A DNA stretch of 64,000 nucleotides from Citrus sinensis (taxonomy: Eukaryota > Streptophyta > Magnoliopsida > Sapindales > Rutaceae): positions 42,489,501 to 42,553,500 of the forward strand of contig NC_068558.1 in the NCBI RefSeq assembly GCF_022201045.2, in the 5' to 3' direction. The translations under genes and the position numbers were made by a program. Below are positions 37,701 to 47,342 of the stretch, piece by piece (positions within the stretch are counted from its first letter, which is position 1; each line of letters opens with the position of its first letter). Below the pieces are notes generated by a model that did no database searches, was not told where the DNA came from, and was given only the letters and a program-made list of their open reading frames with translations.

Positions 37701-37886
37701 TTTGTAGAAGGAAACAATGGCCTGGTTGTGGGAGTGCTGTTTGGTGATGGTTTCCGGAGGCAAGGGAGGGACGAGGGTTTGACAGATGGCAGCGAGTGAT
37801 TCGATCTCAGATGAAGAAAAGCCGTGGCTGTAACTGCTCACTCTTCTTCCCCCTCTCAGCAGAGGATGGCTCTCTCTTCCTTTCAT
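34790..37886 (-). CDS. Long-chain fatty alcohol oxidase (FAO1-like), GMC family
   Basis: FAD-dependent, membrane-bound oxidase that converts long-chain fatty alcohols to aldehydes with release of H2O2, part of omega-oxidation and wax/lipid turnover (family knowledge). Three minus-strand exons: 37668-37886, 37280-37552 and 34790-36544 (219, 273 and 1755 nt), phase 0 joins, 748 residues, matching plant FAOs. N-terminal HPLLRGGRR and Ser/Pro-rich region. Hydrophobic segments near residues 85-112 and 140-162 are likely membrane anchors. The FAD-binding Rossmann motif [20 protein letters not shown] lies near residue 240, and [16 protein letters not shown] follows. The C-terminal GMC part has [10 protein letters not shown] and [19 protein letters not shown]. 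The start is the first ATG of the family-typical N-terminus. Intact. Confidence 0.95.
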
Positions 37887-38344
37887 TGTTTCTTCAACCG
37901 CAGATGATGAAGATGAGTTGACTTCTTTTCCTGGCTCTCTCTTTGATTGTCGCCCTTTATGTTTAATTATCCAAAGAAACCCGCCCTACTTGCCGCCACT
38001 GTAGCTGGATTGGACTCGTGAGCTGTGATAATGGTGCTGCCGACCTTTTAGAGGCCAATTCACGACGTCATCCCCAGTCACCCTACAACTCTTCAATTAC
38101 TTTATTACATTTCCAATTGCTTTGATTAAATCTAGCAGTTAATCTATTTGTTTGTATCCCCATCATGTAAGATAACAAAACCAAAGGGAATCTTACAAAT
38201 CCTTCCTCAAACATAAGTTAAAAGACTTACACCCAAATTAAAGTGATCTGTCATACTTATCTTCTTTACATTTAAAAATGTTACACTTATAATTAACTCC
38301 TTCACCCTAATAATATGAGTTATTCTATAATAAAAAGCCCATAT
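37887..38344. other. Upstream flank of the alcohol oxidase gene
   Basis: Promoter-side DNA of the leftward alcohol oxidase gene. The first about 150 bp are GC-richer and hold the probable 5' UTR. No TATA box could be assigned; the rest is AT-rich without genes. Confidence 0.4.
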
Positions 38345-38353
38345 TATTTATAA

Positions 38354-38790
38354 GGGTTATTATCGTTTCACTACTTTAAAAATTGATAAATATCAAATGA
38401 CTACAAGAAGTATTGTCCTCTGTCATTTTCTTATTATATCTTTCCATAAAAAAGAAATATGTTGGTATTTTGTATTCATTTTTATAAATAGATTACAAAT
38501 TCGTCTTATTAATGATTTCATATTTATATCATAATGTTGGAAATGAAACTTGGATGATCGAATAAATGTGGAAGAGCTGATTTTGTAAATAAGTTTCAAG
38601 TTTTTTTTTTAATCATGAATGGTAAAATTGATATTTTGTTAGTCAATTAACTAGTCAACTAACGGTTGTAACGGAAAAGTAATAAAATGATATTTTTTAT
38701 AAAGATATAGTAGGAAAATGATAGAGAATAATATTTCTTGTAATCATTTAATATTTGTCAATTTTTGAAATAGTAAAACAATAATAACCA
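38354..38790. mobile_element. Mutator-like MITE with 9-bp target-site duplication (437 bp)
   Basis: Inverted arms of about 100 bp. The left starts GGGTTATTATCGTTTC and the right ends with the inverse of TGGTTATTATTGTTTTAC. Shared blocks include AAAAATTGA, AATATCAAATGA and CATTTTC(T/C)TA. Flanked by TATTTATAA at 38345-38353 and 38791-38799. No coding content. It sits about 0.5 kb upstream of the alcohol oxidase start. Confidence 0.8.
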
Positions 38791-38799
38791 TATTTATAA

Positions 38800-39372
38800 T
38801 CAATTTAAGTTATATTACAAACATTAAACATCCATAGAATAAGATATTTTGTTGTGCGTGATATGACAATTTTATTATGACAATTTTATTCTTGATAAGT
38901 TAAGTTAATTACCTAATTTATGTTTTTTAATATAAAATTTTAGCATAAATATAAGCTATTGCTGCATTGAATTTTCTTTTAAAGCCTTATTTCACAATAA
39001 GATAATTAAAATTAAAAAATCGGTGTGCACGGGCGAGCATTAGTAGGATTCTTTGTTTGTAGTGTTAGTTAATTGAATAAGACAGGTAAGACAATTTGAA
39101 ACAAACTTCTTAAACCATTATTAGGTAGGATAAATTCAAAGCTTTTTTTTTTAATTTTAATTAGTAATTTCAAAGCTGGCATGAGTTATTATTATTATTA
39201 TTATTATTTTATTTTATATGGAGGAGAAAGTCGTTGATGAATTATTGGACCAAATTAAGACTAGTTACTGTCGAAGGATTGTCCGGTTCCACAGCTTCGA
39301 AAATAGATTAATTCATTGGCAATTAACTTTCTAAGTAGTGAATCACCCGAATTAATTATGAAAAAAAACAAG
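38800..39372. other. AT-rich intergenic region
   Basis: No gene. Contains a (TTA)n microsatellite at about 39187-39208. The last part serves as promoter of the small secreted protein gene. Confidence 0.5.
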
Positions 39373-39380
39373 TATAAATA
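39373..39380 (+). promoter_or_regulatory. TATA box of the small secreted protein gene
   Basis: TATAAATA in the context AAGTATAAATATACGTGG, 134 bp before the ATG at 39507; a textbook position and sequence. TACGTGG just downstream resembles an ACGT/ABRE-like core. Confidence 0.65.
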
Positions 39381-39506
39381 TACGTGGCCTTGTCGTTCTC
39401 ATCTCCGTCACCTCTGGAATTAATTAATTAATTAAATCCCAAATAGACGGACATACAAGTATAATAAAATAATTAATTAATTTGGAGTGAGAAAAGCTAG
39501 AGAGCC

Positions 39507-39797
39507 ATGGATATCTTAATTTCAAAGAACGCATTGATACTGTCAATGATGGTCATGGCTCTGTATTATGGGGCGAGCACGAGCATGGCTCGTGTGGAAT
39601 TTGGGAAACCACTGTGTCACGATGCCAATAGGAATATAGTTCCATGTGAAGGAGGAGGAGCAGCAGCACCACCACCACCACAACCCGTGCACACAAGTGT
39701 TGGAGAGCCCATGTGTCGGGACGCCAACATGAACATAGTTCCATGTGCAGGAACTGGAGCCGGAGCCGGAACCGGAGCACCACCTCCCCAAGTCTGA
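39507..39797 (+). CDS. Small secreted protein with a duplicated Cys motif, unknown function
   Basis: Single exon, 96 residues. Residues 1-28 form a clear signal peptide (hydrophobic ALILSMMVMALYYG, then small residues before MARVEF), so the product is probably secreted. The mature part has two copies of one motif, GKPLCHDANRNIVPC and GEPMCRDANMNIVPC. They are separated by an Ala/Pro-rich linker (GGGAAAPPPPQPV) and followed by a Gly/Ala/Pro tail. Each repeat has two cysteines nine residues apart. I do not recognise a named family; a peptide precursor or cell-wall protein is possible. A TATA box lies 134 bp upstream and no splice sites are needed. Confidence 0.75.
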   Translation: MDILISKNALILSMMVMALYYGASTSMARVEFGKPLCHDANRNIVPCEGGGAAAPPPPQPVHTSVGEPMCRDANMNIVPCAGTGAGAGTGAPPPQV

Positions 39798-41394
39798 GAA
39801 CCGGCTAGCGGTGTTGGGACACCAGGCCATGCATGTTCACAAGCAAAAAGATCCATCTCCATGGGCATGGCTCTCTATCTATCGTCTATTATACTTCGTC
39901 CCTACCTACGTACAACAATCACTACTACTTGATGAGTTGATGGGGGGGAATTTTTCTTTTTTTCATGTCCACTAAAAATATTGTTATGATTTATTTTATT
40001 CCTTTTTCTTTCTTTTAAATTTTTTTTTTCTTTTTCAATCTCTTTCCCTAGCTAATTAATCTATTTTTCAATCTACTCTCAATTAAAGGAAGTAATTTGA
40101 TAAATCACACAAAGATATATAATATTCTCTTAGAGAAAAGAACACACTAAATTAAATTAAAGAATTGAATTACAACTTTTAATGCTCCGCATGCAATATT
40201 GACTCCTTGACTAGGAGTGAAGATTTTATGCTTCTTCTGTAGTAAACATCAGTCTTGTCCTTTTTGTAACTATTATTTTGCTTGAAGTAATGATAAATGG
40301 CTCTGTGGTGTTGCTTGGCTAGCCGTTAATATCACCTACAATCACCCGAATTTGAGTAAATAATAAGAGATAATAGTTGGTTTTTAGTGAATGATATTCC
40401 ACATCTCGTCTAAACTTTTTGTGGAAAAAAAAAAAGAGAGAGAAATTGTAGGGATATTTTAGATAAAAATAAAATTAGAAATTGAATTTTCACCACCTTC
40501 ATTTCGTCATTTTTTTTTCTTTTCACTTAGAAGTATTTTTTTTTTCTTTTCAATAAAATTAGAAAATTGGTTGCTCTAATTCTGAATAGAAGATCTTTTA
40601 TTAACAGACTACCCTCAGCTCTCATTGTCTGAGGTCTTATGTTGCTGAGGAAATGTGTGAGTTGTGAATGATGAGCTTAGAAGTAACGATCACCCTTAGA
40701 CAAACAAGAGACATTTTGGGTGGGCTTAGAAGTAATGATCACCATCGCTTAGAAGTAATGATGATGATGATGATGAAGAATGCGTATGCAAAAACAAAAT
40801 GGATAATTTTGTTAATAAAAGATCTTCCATACCAAAAACAAAATTATGACGATGAAGAATGCGTATGCAAAGCTCAAAACGGATATCCCACATTGCTTCA
40901 AAAAGATTATCTTACAAGTGGTTCGGATCGTCACACATTCACTTCTCTGTCTAAAATCTAAGACATTAGACAATTCTATTACTTACCATAGCTAATTTTA
41001 CTGCTCGTACGCGATCTTGTAATAATTGCATTGTAGATGATAAAATATAATTACATGGTACTTTTTTTATATTCTAAAATATATTTTTGAAAAATTTATT
41101 GATTCTGTATGGGTCGGACAGGGTATTTTTTTTCTCAATAATAGACTACAGTGGACGAATCTCATGAGATTTTTGCCGGCTGTAGGGAGAAATTATATAA
41201 ATTTTGTCTCAAATTGTATCCTAATAGATGTGATATGTGATTTGTCATTTATTGAGTATTTGATTTTTTTTATAATTTTCAAATGAATTAATTGTATTAT
41301 TCTATTGGTTAATTAATGAATATTATATTATTTGAAATAAAATTTCGGGATAAAAATTTTAATTGTTACAATAAGCCCTTTACTAAGTGACTAA
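39798..41394. other. Intergenic region before the PCS cluster
   Basis: 3' flank of the small secreted protein gene and 3' flank of PCS copy 1. At 40673-40880 the motifs CTTAGAAGTAA(C/T)GATCACC and GATGAAGAATGCGTATGCAAA each occur twice, so a short local duplication is present. An open frame of 97 codons at 40668-40961 lies over these repeats and looks accidental. Confidence 0.45.
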
Positions 41395-44300
41395 TTAACC
41401 AGAGAGTGACGGTCCACGGAGATCGATCGTGAGAAAATGAAGCTGTCGTCTCAAATGCAAGACCTGAAACAATGATAAAAAGGAAAGTACTCACTCAAAT
41501 TGCAAGCATAACAAGTCTAATCAGATCATATAAATCAGATGCAACATATATATGACTTCTTGAATATTAACCACATCACCCTAAGGACCTTCCCGAGTGG
41601 TTCTAAAGTAAGTTTTGGTCAAAATATAATCTCTAAGGATCAGACAACGATGGATAATGGAAAAAGGATTTAAAAAAATAAAAAAAAATTAATTACCTCC
41701 AGTTGAAGCGGAGTAGGGAGATTGTCAATTGATGTAAGATGATTAAATTGAGCAAGTAGCTTTTCTTGTTTAATTCCGGCCCATGTACGTTGAGGCAGTG
41801 CCAATACAAGTAGTGTCAGAATGCCGGCTGTTGAAGGATGCAGCAAATTTCCCGATTGACTGGTTAAAGATGAAGGAACCAACAACATGTCAATACCTTG
41901 ATCAATGCCATTTGTTCTTGTTTTCCCAGAAACCAATGTCATAGGCTTTGCACCGTCAGCTTTTGCAAGTGTCAGATTTGTTTCCTTACGGCAGGTTTGA
42001 TCTAACAAACTCGGTTTCATAGGAAATACTGAATTTTCATTGAAACCCAAAGATACGAGACTTTTGCATGAGCAGATTTCAGAAGCCAGCCATCTATTAA
42101 GATGCTTGAATAGTTCAGTTCCTTCAATTATTTTCAATACTTCTTCCTGAAAATATACCAAACACACAGTATAAATACCAGAAAATTTGAAAATTATATA
42201 AAACCTGGAAAATTAAACAAGCCTTACTTTCTCTATTTTACTTGAGAAAACACCAGCATCTTCTTGTCTCCAGAACTCTGCAACACACTTGATGAAGTCT
42301 TTTAAATCAACGGGCGCGGAATTGAATAGAACAGAGAGTATATTCTCAACACCCTTTAAATCCTTCAATTTCATTCGGGGGGGAACATCTTCTGTCAAGT
42401 ATTTGGCAACCTTTTTCAGATCCTCGTGTCCACTACTGTGCATTAGAGAACTAACGAATGCTTTGTGCGACCTTGAGATAACCATGAACCTGGAAAAAAA
42501 GCATTAATCTTATTTAGTTCTGACAAATTATTATATATCTTATTAACATTTATTACAATATAAATAAGATTTTATAAGCCAATAGAAAATTAAGATTACC
42601 CCCTATGCTGTCCTGTTGACTCGTCAGTCGTATCCATGGCTTCCCAAAGAAGTGTAAGAGGCATCCAATGGGGAGGATACTTGAATCGAGCAACATCCAA
42701 AATAAGAACCATGTCCCTTCCAGCATGATAGCCCCCAATTGGTGAATAATGACCATTTCCGTTCTGCATTTTTACTTTCAGTCAAACTTTTGTAAACATG
42801 AGAAAATGTTTGACCCTAATTATTCCTATTATTATTAATTTTACGGCATGTCACAGCGATTACAGAGATTAAGCTTGGCTCATAATTAAACCTGCTCTCC
42901 ATCCCCTCGATAAGGAATGAATCAGATCATCAAAACCCCCCAAAACTCAGCTTTAGTTTATGAGCTGTTAAAACACAGCTAATCAAATTCGCGGGCCATA
43001 ACTAACGACCTAACGGAACTTTTGACTTCATAAAAGTAGAGGTGTCAAAAATACCCGCCCGGTCCAAACCCGGACCGTACCCGGGCGTTGTGGACCGGGT
43101 ATGAAGCCGGGTCGGTCTTGGGCATCACTTGATAAACTCGGAACTCGGATTTTATTAAAAAAATATTATAAAATATATATTATTTTAAATATTTATATTT
43201 TGTTGACTAATTTATTATACATATATAAAGTTTTAAACACTTAAAGTTTATATTTTCATGTCAAATTTTATTGCAATAAATTTGAAACTTATAAAATTAC
43301 CAAAAAATATAAAATATATACACATATAATATTAAAAAATATAAAATTCGGGTACCCAGATTAAAACCTGGCCCGGACCCGGACCGGTTGCATCCGGGTA
43401 GGGTCCGGTCATTGCAATACTCGGACCCGGCCTGGAGTTTTGCCATCCCTACATAAAAGCTTAAGTAAGTCACGTGATTTACGTGTGCATTCGCAGGCTT
43501 ATTTATAAAGCAACACACTAACCGTGTCTTGGATTCACCATCACGAGGAGAGATTTTATAATACTTCTGTTGTATTATATTTATTTAATGCATATATAAT
43601 ATGTCTACATTTGTTTTAAATAATAATTATATAATTAATTTTTATATTTAATTCATACAAACATGTCATATATGCATTAACTGGGTGCAGCTTAACAAAG
43701 AATTCTAGAATCTCTCCTTCACTACAGATTAGATAGAGAGATTCTAAGAGTACATGTTTTGTATTATACCCACTTAATATATGTTTGATATGTCTGTATT
43801 TATTTTAAAAAATAACTATGTAATTGGTAATTATACTTAATTTATGCATACATGTCATACATGCATTAGGTGAATGTGATCTAATAGAGCTACTCTAAAA
43901 TTTTTCCTTTGTGAGAGATTAGATGGAGAGATTTTAGAGTACCTCTATTATATTACACCCGCTTAATACATATAGAACGTGTGCATTTATTTTAAAACAT
44001 CATCATGAAGTATATATTGTACCTGTTTAAAAACTGGTCTATGATATGAGGTGATCACATGATGAGAATCCTCTGATGAGGAGGCAGAAGAAATAACATG
44101 TCTACGAAAATCATCAATGGAGCTTTCGTTCGTCCTAAAAGCTTCGACGTTAGCTCCATTACAGTAAGCGGAATATGCAACTTTAGCAAATGAAATTCCC
44201 TCATCTTTAATCTTGCTCAAAGGTTCACAGCAATCCAACATCGTGTCATCAAACCATCTCCAAGGCCCTGTCCCTGTAGAGTTAAGAGTATATACAAGAT

Positions 44301-44731
44301 AATTAATCCTACATATATGTTTGTTTTAAGTAACCAAATTCTGATTAGTGAGTTATTTTGTGATCAATTTACGTACCTTTCCATGTTCTCCCGGGATCAA
44401 TGGCAAGGGCATTGAAAACCATGGCAAGGCTTGCAACTCCGCAGTAATTAATCTCTGACTGAGTCTGGTAGTATGATATCAACTTAAAAAATCCTTCCAT
44501 AGTCGCTCCTTCCAATGCTTCAGTAAACAATTGCTTCAAAATGAATAAAATTTGGCAACACACATCATTAGTTTGAGATAGTTTAAAAAAAATTTGAATT
44601 CCTGCGTGCAACTAATAAAAGGACTTATGCTGTTGGATTAATTTACTAACCTTGCCTTGTGGGGAAGCAAACTCAATCGCCGGAGGAGAAAGAGCACCTC
44701 TGTAATAAAGCCCTTCAAGTTCCTTTGGCAT
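41395..44731 (-). CDS. Phytochelatin synthase copy 1 (divergent; intron loss and reduced C-terminal cysteines)
   Basis: Gamma-glutamylcysteine dipeptidyl transpeptidase (EC 2.3.2.15), which makes phytochelatins from glutathione in the cytosol for Cd/As detoxification. Seven minus-strand exons: 44651-44731, 44377-44533, 44023-44267, 42600-42763, 42228-42489, 41697-42146 and 41395-41463, 475 residues, phases consistent. Catalytic triad Cys58 (INYCGVAS), His166 ([12 protein letters not shown]) and Asp184 ([13 protein letters not shown]) is present. Compared with its neighbours, the exons for SRSHKAF and SGHEDLKK are fused with no intron. A GTAAGG donor at 42227 ends that exon six codons early. 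The C-terminal half lacks the CQG and CDFDQSNC cysteines. The exon 2 acceptor (TTTTGAAG) is weak. Intron 42764-44022 carries a hAT MITE and tandem repeats. It may be active with altered regulation, or decaying. Confidence 0.85.
43037..43451. mobile_element. hAT-type MITE inside an intron of PCS copy 1 (415 bp)
   Basis: Begins TAGAGGTGTCAAAA and ends TTTTGCCATCCCTA, with 8-bp target-site duplication CATAAAAG at 43029-43036 and 43452-43459. Subterminal parts are rich in ACCCGG/CCGGGT motifs in both orientations and the centre is almost pure A/T. The 8-bp duplication and TA-GGTGTC-type ends place it in hAT. No coding content. Confidence 0.85.
43540..43985. repeat. Tandem repeat of about 195 bp in PCS copy 1 intron
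   Basis: Two full units plus a partial third, each starting AGAGATT(T/C)TA, then TATTATA, (T/C)(T/C)TAAT, ATGTCTACATTTGTTTTAAA-like and ACATGTCATA(T/C)ATGCATTA, and closing with AGATTAGAT. Units are diverged (roughly 75-80% by eye). Related motifs (AATTCTAGAAT, CTCTGATGTATT, ACATGTCAT) occur in the NPGR2-like gene intron at 4455-4650, so this is a dispersed family. Confidence 0.65.
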
Positions 44732-44854
44732 TTTCAGTATGCTAATGCTTTGAATGAACTGATCTAATTATTATTGAGAGTTTATTTAGGGAGATTAATT
44801 AACTGTAATTATTGGAGCACGATGTTTGATACTCCGCCTAGCCTTGACTGCTGC

Positions 44855-44864
44855 TATTTATATA
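44855..44864 (-). promoter_or_regulatory. TATA box of PCS copy 1
   Basis: On the minus strand TATATAAATA in the context GTGTATATAAATAGCAG, about 125 bp upstream of the ATG at 44731, a normal plant spacing. Confidence 0.6.
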
Positions 44865-45094
44865 CACTTGTGTAAGTAGTAGGATAGTGGACGTGTGGCT
44901 AGCTTTCAGAAATCACAGCAGCACGTTTTAATTTTTCGATCTTTACAGCACTACTGTTAGATTTTTTTTGTTTTTTGTTTTTTCAATTGGTCTGTTTTTA
45001 ATGGAGTCAACATTCTGTGGCCATAGTTATGCCGACAATGTGAGAATCGCTGTCACATTTCACGTGGTCGATGAACAATAAGCACGAGGGATGC

Positions 45095-45215
45095 ACACAC
45101 ACACATATATAGATATATATTGAGGCAAATGCTAAGTTACAATTATTGTAACTTACATCTCTTATGTGAACCACACACATATATATAGATATATATTGAG
45201 GCAAATCTCTCCTTT
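45095..45215. repeat. Direct repeat pair around a short perfect palindrome
   Basis: ACACACACATATATAGATAT followed by ATATTGAGGCAAAT occurs at about 45097-45131 and again near 45172-45207. Between them lies AGTTACAATTATTGTAACT (about 45134-45152), a perfect inverted repeat around one central base. Confidence 0.7.
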
Positions 45216-45590
45216 TATTGAACATTGAAGACAAGATATATAGCAGCACATTTGGCCGATGATATAATCCTCGCACATTAATTCCTAGTAGATAAATTAA
45301 AAACTTGTCTAGCCATTAAGAAAACTCAAATAATCTTGCCAGTATTAAACTTTACTTTTTTCCATAGATAGAAATTTTCCTTCTCAAGAAGTTAATTGAT
45401 TTAATCTCATGATTTTGTTTTTAATTCAATGATATTATCTAATGAAACAAGAGTTTCACACGATTGACCAGTTTGCAGTCCGTTTTTTAAGTAGAATTGA
45501 AACAAATGCTTCTCAAAAAAAAAAAAAAAAATTGAAACAGATGGGTTATATGGGAATTGGATAACAAATTTTATTTAATCTAAAGTCAAA
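45208..45590. repeat. Non-coding sequence shared with the last intron of PCS copy 3
   Basis: Blocks such as CTCC(T/-)TTTATTGAACATTGAAGA, AGCACATTTGGC, GATATAATC(C/T)TC, GATTGACCAGT and AATTGAAACAGAT occur in the same order and orientation at about 58365-58690 within the last intron of PCS copy 3. This stretch lies upstream of PCS copy 1. No PCS exon is recognisable next to it. Confidence 0.6.
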
Positions 45591-47337
45591 ATGACCCCTA
45601 AAAGAACCAAAAATGCCCACTCACTTTAATGACAGTCATTCTGTTTCTTCCTTCGCTGTATCAAACAAGTTTTATGAAAATACTTGTACTAAATTGCGTT
45701 GTTGATGCCAGGAGACTTTATCAGAACCGGTACTACTATTACTGCTGCTGCAAAAGAACCAAAAATGCTTTGTGTGAAACAAATAACTAATAGTACAAGG
45801 ACACCACGAATGATTGTGGTTATATATTTCAGTTTATATTCTTTAATCTCTGCGTTTTCTTTTCTTTTCTTTTCTTTAATCATATGAATACTTCGTCCCA
45901 ATCTACACAATCGCTCAACTTGATTGGGTAATTTTTTATTGTATCCACTAAAAGTGCTTTGCAATCGAAATATTGATATGATTAATTTGATTTTTTTTAA
46001 AATATCTTTCCCTGCGGAATTCATCCATAGTTTCCACTCTTAATTAAATGAAATAATTACACAAAGTATTGTATATTTTTTAAATTTAATCAGAAATTAA
46101 TTTCTAATCTCTAAGTGAAAGAAACACGCTGAATTTAAAGAACCGTATAATATTACTAAAGAATTGAAATAAGTAAGACTGAGTTACACATTTTTAAGAA
46201 AAAATGCTAGATAAAGAGAAAGCTGAGAGAACACTGAAAGAAAAAAAAGAAGAAAATAGTAGAGAGAGGAGTGGGCAGAGAGAGAGAGAGAACTAATTTC
46301 TCTCGGTGTTCTCTCAACTTTCTCTCTCCGTAACACCACTCCAATTTTAATTATGCTATAAATGTTGCCAAGTCATGCATGCAATTGTTGAGTAATTGCA
46401 TGAGACAGCTAGCATGCAATTGTTGAGAGATAGCTAGCATCCAAACTTTGATTACAACTGCATAATAAAGTTGGCACCAATTATCAAGTTTGCCAATTTG
46501 GTAAATTGAAGCCAAATTGTGGTAGGTGAGCAATACTCCCTATGAATAGAAGTGTCATTTTTTATTTGTTAGTAAAATTATCTTTAAATCTTTACCCATG
46601 AACGTAAGGTTTATGTGAAACCACGTAAATTATTGTGTATTATTTTCTTTGTATTTGTTTATCATCACATTTATATTTCTCTAGAAGTCACGATCACTTG
46701 AATGTTAGTAATTGCTCAACTTGCACTTCTATAACAATAAATTGTATTGGTTGAGACATATCCGAAGTTAATTGCCTTATCCAAAAAAAAAAAGAAAAAA
46801 GAAAAAATGAATTGAACTGATCCTAAATAGTGGATTTTTTACTTTTGTTAGGGGTGGAGCTATATACACTATATATTTACTTTGAACACTCACATTTTAA
46901 TATTTGTTTATATTATTAAATTAACCTTAATATAATTTACTATTAAGGACAATTTTAATAAAATATAGTATAACAAATTTTTATCCAATGTCATATTTTA
47001 TCCACAGGAAACCTCATCAACAATGAAGAATTGAATCAATATTCACATGGAAACGTTGTCCATGAAACGTATGGAGTTAAAGAAAATCAAATTAGTTGAT
47101 AATATTTTTTTTTCCTTTCAGTTACTAGTTGCTTTATTTTTTTTAATTTTTAGGTTAAATCAATTTATAATTTTATTATATTTATAGTTAAATTTTTTTA
47201 ATAAAAATTACAAATCTAGCAAATAATATTATCAATACCGCGGTTACAAATATTTAATTAACTGATTAAATTATGAAATTAAAGCTTTTAGCTGAAAGTG
47301 AACGTTACAGATTTGAATGAAATTAGTTATAGACGAT
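45591..47337. other. Gene-free AT-rich region
   Basis: Intergenic DNA between the PCS-intron-like block and the solo LTR. It contains a fold-back MITE relative at 46206-46333 (listed separately). No supported coding sequence; open frames are short and AT-driven. Confidence 0.4.
46206..46333. mobile_element. Fold-back MITE related to the element at 62 kb
   Basis: Starts TGCTAGAT, then AGCTGAGAGAACACTGAAAG. The right arm is CTCTCGGTGTTCTCTCAACT, its inverse, separated by a GA-rich stretch. Terminus and CTCTCGG/GAGAGAA arm motifs match the nested element at 61713-62244, so both belong to one family. The right end is incomplete. Confidence 0.55.
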
Positions 47338-47342
47338 ATTAC

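Noticed and set aside
40668-40961. 97-codon open frame with a Met run
   Set aside because: It spans a short local duplication and a GAT repeat; the Met run comes from ATG microsatellite sequence.
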